Shown here piece after piece: positions 60,820 to 64,000 of a stretch of DNA of 64,000 bases. The first letter of the stretch is position 1. Every line of letters begins with the position of its first letter. Location of the stretch: NCBI RefSeq assembly GCF_002786325.1, contig NZ_PGTB01000007.1, forward strand, positions 21,062-85,061, given 5' to 3'. This stretch comes from Pseudooceanicola lipolyticus (GTDB lineage Bacteria > Pseudomonadota > Alphaproteobacteria > Rhodobacterales > Rhodobacteraceae). The translations under genes and the position numbers were made by a program. The notes under the pieces were generated by a model, which was not told the DNA's origin, did no database searches, and saw only the letters and a program-made list of their open reading frames with translations.

Positions 60820-62061
60820 TCATCGCATGCCCTGCCGGATCGCATCGCCGCTGGCGCCGACCAGATCGGCGTAGAGCGCGGCATCGGTATCGCCCTCGGT
60901 GCCGAACAGCAGCACACGCGATGTGGCATCGAGCCCCAGCATCGCCCGCGCTTCCGGGTCTTTCATCGCCACCGCCAGGCCGGCCAGTCCGGCCACGGCG
61001 GATTCCCCTGCAACCAGGGCCGCGTCTGTGGGCTGGGGATAGGCCAGCCATTTCATCGCGGCGATGGCCTGCGCGTCCGTCACGGCGATCGCGGCATCGC
61101 CGTGGTCTTTCAGGATCTCCCAGGCAAGTGCCGACACTTCGCCACAGGCCAGGCCCGCCATCAGCGTATCCAAATCGCCTTCGACGGCGGTAGGGGCACC
61201 GGCCTGGACCGTCGCCAGGACGCAGGCGGATTTGTCCGGGTCGCACAGCACGATGGTCGGGCGGTCAGGTCCGAATTTGCGCACCACATGCGCGGTCACC
61301 GCGGCGGCCATGCCGCCGACGCCGGTCTGCAGAAAAATGTGGGTCGGCGGTGTGTCCAGCGCGTCGATCGCTTCGGCGGCCATCAGTTCATAGCCCTGCA
61401 TGACGTCCCTGGGCACCTCCATATAGCCCGGATAAGAGGTGTCGGAGACCACGAACCAGCCCTCGCGGGTGGCGGTGTCCTGTGCTTCGCGCACCGAGTC
61501 GTCATAGTTGCCGGCACAGCGGCGCACCTCGGCGCCATAGGCCGCAATGGCGGATTTGCGCGCCTCGGACACGGTGGCATGAATGAAGATCACGCAGGCA
61601 CAGCCGAAGCTCTGCGCACCCCAGGCGACCGAGCGGCCGTGATTGCCATCGGTGGCGCAGCAGACGGTGATCCCGGCGACAATCTCGGGATGCGCCCGGC
61701 CGGTGACTTCGGACATCTCAACCGCGCGGCCCAGGGTTTCGGACAGCTGCGCCTGCAGCAGCCGTGCCACCGCATAGGCGCCGCCAAGCGCCTTGAAACT
61801 GCCAAGGCCAAAGCGGCTGCCCTCGTCCTTGAAATGGATATCGGCCACGCCGATGGACTGCGCCAGCGCCGGCAGCGGCACCAGCGGGGTTTCGGCATAG
61901 CCCGGCCAACCCGAGATGGTCGCGCGGGCGGCGGACAGGCCCGCCGCACTGAGGATCGCATCCTGTGCGGCGGTCCAGGTGGCGGTCTTGGATGCCAAAG
62001 GATTCAGGCACAGCGTAAAGGCTTCGGGTGTGCCTTCGAAGCGGGTGATCTGGCGCGTCAT
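60820..62061 (-). CDS. dpaL: Diaminopropionate ammonia-lyase-like PLP enzyme
   Basis: A 413-residue PLP-dependent lyase of the threonine-synthase fold. The Schiff-base lysine lies in RFGLGSFKALGGAYA, and TVCCATDGNHGRSVAWGA plus the C-terminal GTEGDTDAALY phosphate-binding part match diaminopropionate ammonia-lyases (YgeX), which split 2,3-diaminopropionate to pyruvate and ammonia. Length is normal. ATG at 62061 with GGAGGA upstream. It lies downstream of an RpiR-type regulator and an amidase on the same strand, with a gene remnant in between, so it may serve the same catabolic route. Confidence 0.87.
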   Translation of the reverse strand: MTRQITRFEGTPEAFTLCLNPLASKTATWTAAQDAILSAAGLSAARATISGWPGYAETPLVPLPALAQSIGVADIHFKDEGSRFGLGSFKALGGAYAVARLLQAQLSETLGRAVEMSEVTGRAHPEIVAGITVCCATDGNHGRSVAWGAQSFGCACVIFIHATVSEARKSAIAAYGAEVRRCAGNYDDSVREAQDTATREGWFVVSDTSYPGYMEVPRDVMQGYELMAAEAIDALDTPPTHIFLQTGVGGMAAAVTAHVVRKFGPDRPTIVLCDPDKSACVLATVQAGAPTAVEGDLDTLMAGLACGEVSALAWEILKDHGDAAIAVTDAQAIAAMKWLAYPQPTDAALVAGESAVAGLAGLAVAMKDPEARAMLGLDATSRVLLFGTEGDTDAALYADLVGASGDAIRQGMR

Positions 62062-62127
62062 CGTGTCCTCCGTTGGTCCTGCCGCTGGCAAGAAAACCCC
62101 AGGCGGCCCCGCCGTCCGGGCTGGGAG

Positions 62128-62420
62128 TCAAAGGTGTTCCTCCGCCTCTTCGAACGAGGCGAGCATGAAGTCGAGCATCGCGATCTCTTCGGCGCCATGG
62201 CTTTCCTCGATCAACGCGCGCGGCGGGCGGCGCCGCTGCGGCGAACGTGGCCCGTATCTCGGGCAAGATGGCCCGCGTGTCCAGCTTGGCCGCCGATGCC
62301 AACAGCCCCTTGTCAGACGCTTCGATCACCCGGCGCTTCAAGCGGCCAAGATCGGTGGCCGGGCCGCAGCCCGCGATATCGCCTCGGCCAGACCTGATGC
62401 GGCAAATTTCAGGCCGCTGC
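62128..62420 (-). pseudogene. Probable remnant of a small gene between rpiR and dpaL
   Basis: Two coding-like frames follow each other on the minus strand. One reads KRRVIEASDKGLLASAAKL and AILPEIRATFAAAAPP; after a +1 shift near 62225, another reads ALIEESHGAEEIAMLDFML and EEAEEHL to a stop at 62128. Neither frame has a good start. The family is unknown. It fills the 368-base gap before dpaL. Confidence 0.35.
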
Positions 62421-62429
62421 GGCCGCGCC

Positions 62430-63296
62430 TCAGTCCTGGAAGGCGTCGAACCGGTCCTGCAATTTGCGCATCCGGTTCAGGCGATCCGACACCGCATCGC
62501 CAAGATGCGCAATGATGTCGTCCAGCAACAGCCCGGTCGCGCAGGAAAACGGCGCCTGGCTGTCCCAGAACAGTCGTGAATCCGTGCGCAGCGGCAGCAC
62601 GATATCGGTGTAGTCGCGCGCCCAATAGCAGTGTGAATCACAGATCAGCACGATCGAGACGTCGTCTTCCACCGCGGCCGACAGCAGCGCATGGCTGAGC
62701 CGGGTATAGCGGCGCATCTCGAACAGGACGATGCAGCGATCCGCCTCGTTGCCGGCGAATACCTCGGCAAAGGTGCCGTCGCAGCCATCCTGCTGATGCA
62801 CCCCATCGCGCAGGTAGGTCAGCCGCTCGGCAAAGCTGGAGGCGATGCCGCGGATGGTCTGGAAGCCGGCAACATGCACCTGGGTGGCGCCCGAAATCGT
62901 CTTGACGGCTTTGCTCCAGACCGGTGTGCCGCGCAATTCATAGGCGCTTTGCAGGCCGTTCACCTCAAGCTCGAAACTGTCCCAGTTGCCGGCTTCCTCG
63001 CTGGTGTCGCGGATGCGCTCTAGCCGGTTCGAAACCAGCACCGGGCCGGAATCGATCTCGTTGCGCAGATCGCCCTTCAACTCGTTCAGCCCCTGATAGC
63101 CCAGGGTGCGCAGAAATCGCCCGACGGTCATCTGGCTGACCCCGACCGTTTCCGCGATCGAGGCGGCGGTTTCAAAGGCCAGCCGGTCGAAATTGATCAG
63201 CATGTAATTGGCCACCGCCTTCTCGGCCTTGGTGAAACGCTGGAAGTTCTGGCTCAGCCGTTCGCGCAGGCCGATGTCATTATTCGCGTCGTTCAT
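62430..63296 (-). CDS. MurR/RpiR-family regulator
   Basis: A 288-residue regulator. The N-terminal helix-turn-helix (HTH_6) covers residues ~8-80 (FTKAEKAVANYMLINFDRL, SIAETVGVSQMTVGRFLRTLGYQG in part). The C-terminal half is a SIS sugar-isomerase-like domain (HVAGFQTIRGIASSFAERL, IVLICDSHCYWARDYTD), which normally senses phosphosugars but is also used for other metabolites. Its start overlaps the stop of the upstream amidase gene as ATGA (63296-63293), so the two are coupled. It probably controls the amidase and dpaL genes; that is inference from order. Confidence 0.9.
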   Translation of the reverse strand: MNDANNDIGLRERLSQNFQRFTKAEKAVANYMLINFDRLAFETAASIAETVGVSQMTVGRFLRTLGYQGLNELKGDLRNEIDSGPVLVSNRLERIRDTSEEAGNWDSFELEVNGLQSAYELRGTPVWSKAVKTISGATQVHVAGFQTIRGIASSFAERLTYLRDGVHQQDGCDGTFAEVFAGNEADRCIVLFEMRRYTRLSHALLSAAVEDDVSIVLICDSHCYWARDYTDIVLPLRTDSRLFWDSQAPFSCATGLLLDDIIAHLGDAVSDRLNRMRKLQDRFDAFQD

Positions 63297-64000
63297 GCCG
63301 GACTCCCTGCCAGACGATGGAACCAGGGCTGTGCCGCCTCGACCTGGCCGGCCAGCCGGAACAGGACATCCTCCCGCCCGAAGCCGGCCGAGGCCATCAC
63401 CCCGACGGGAAGCCCGTCTTCGGTCCAGTGCAGCGGCAGCGACATGCTGGGTTGCCCCGTCACATTGAACATCTGGGTGAAGGGTGAAAAGGCCGCAAGC
63501 GCCTCGCGATAGCCGGCAAGGTCGTCGGTATCGGTGCGCTGCGTGTTCAGCAGGGGCGGCGGATGCCCAAGCGTCGGGCTGAGCACCACGTCATACCGCT
63601 CGTGAAAGGCGGCCATGCGGCGGCTCTGGGCATGTATCGCGGCAAGCGCGCGGGGATAATCCTCGATCCGCATCTGGCGGCAGGCCTCGACGGCGCTCCA
63701 GCTGACGGCATCGACATCGTCGGGACCAATCTTGCGCCCCCGCGCACTGCCCAGCGCTTCGATCATGCGGGAAACATTGCTGGCGACCAGGATCCAGACC
63801 GCTTCGCCAAGCGGCGCCCAATCGCCGGGCAGGTCGGCTTCCTCGACATCGTGGCCCAGCGAGTCGAGCAACCTGGCGGCCTGGCGCGCCGCGGTCTGGC
63901 AGGCCGGGTCGACCGGCCGGCCCGAGGGTGGTGCCAGCTGAAGCGCGACCCGCAGGCGGCCGGGGTCGGTGGCGACCTCTTCGGTATAGGGCCGGGTGCG
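63293..64000 (-). CDS. Amidase signature family hydrolase, C-terminal part (5' end outside window)
   Basis: The frame is open to the right edge of the window. About 235 residues are visible and match the C-terminal third of amidase signature enzymes: TEEVATDPGRLRVALQLAP, ADLPGDWAPLGEAVWILVASN, YDVVLSPTLGHPPP and FNVTGQPSMSLPLHWTEDGLPVG in part. The catalytic Lys-Ser-Ser region would lie beyond the window. Its stop overlaps the RpiR-type regulator start. Together with the TAXI transporter and dpaL it hints at uptake and breakdown of an amide-containing nitrogen source. Confidence 0.88.
   Translation of the reverse strand, partial: RTRPYTEEVATDPGRLRVALQLAPPSGRPVDPACQTAARQAARLLDSLGHDVEEADLPGDWAPLGEAVWILVASNVSRMIEALGSARGRKIGPDDVDAVSWSAVEACRQMRIEDYPRALAAIHAQSRRMAAFHERYDVVLSPTLGHPPPLLNTQRTDTDDLAGYREALAAFSPFTQMFNVTGQPSMSLPLHWTEDGLPVGVMASAGFGREDVLFRLAGQVEAAQPWFHRLAGSPA

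Overview
The window looks like chromosome of a high-GC alphaproteobacterium, most likely Rhodobacteraceae (roseobacter or paracoccus relatives). The basis is codon and GC bias, three TRAP-type gene sets of two kinds, an ACR3/ArsH arsenic operon, a gbsR-cydAB operon, type-I-secreted RTX proteins and a compact exopolysaccharide locus. I see no rRNA, tRNA or CRISPR array. Species cannot be fixed from the sequence alone.

Layout. 1-7990: end of a secreted repeat protein, a DEAD-box helicase, and a gene-poor patch with AT-rich unknown genes, a small secreted protein and a broken AraC gene. 8108-22365: an exopolysaccharide locus with polymerase, chain-length protein, NarL-type response regulator, GT26/sugar-phosphate-transferase fusion, periplasmic SUOX-like protein, hybrid histidine kinase, Wza-like exporter, flippase and three glycosyltransferases. 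A palindrome, CCTATCC-N4-GGATAGG, occurs in four of its promoter regions. 22453-25440: a decayed IS5-type element, an RTX/CARDB protein gene with a recent internal duplication, and a scrap of the same IS.

25474-32934: an MDR oxidoreductase, then an acetoin-dehydrogenase-type operon (E1 alpha, E1 beta, free lipoyl domain, free E2 catalytic domain, lipoate ligase), facing an AcoR-like regulator whose AAA+ domain has lost sigma-54 activator hallmarks. 33091-40157: prkA-yeaH-spoVR and an NfeD/SPFH pair. 40256-47700: a gamma-butyrobetaine-hydroxylase-like dioxygenase, an EamA exporter, and a DctP-type TRAP transporter in one operon with an amidase and a 53-residue membrane peptide.

47795-50107: arsenic resistance (acr3, a 34-codon overlapping ORF, arsH, divergent arsR). 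50309-53002: a second RTX protein and small genes. 53201-56219: GbsR-type regulator and cytochrome bd oxidase. 56259-64000: GntR regulator, SDR and TAXI-TRAP transporter, then an amidase (cut by the window end), RpiR regulator and diaminopropionate ammonia-lyase; this looks like an uptake and catabolism locus for a nitrogenous or amide compound.

The best candidate for an undescribed system is the exopolysaccharide locus: a built-in phosphorelay (SUOX-like protein, hybrid kinase, NarL-type regulator) and a shared palindromic operator that would tie the locus into one regulon.
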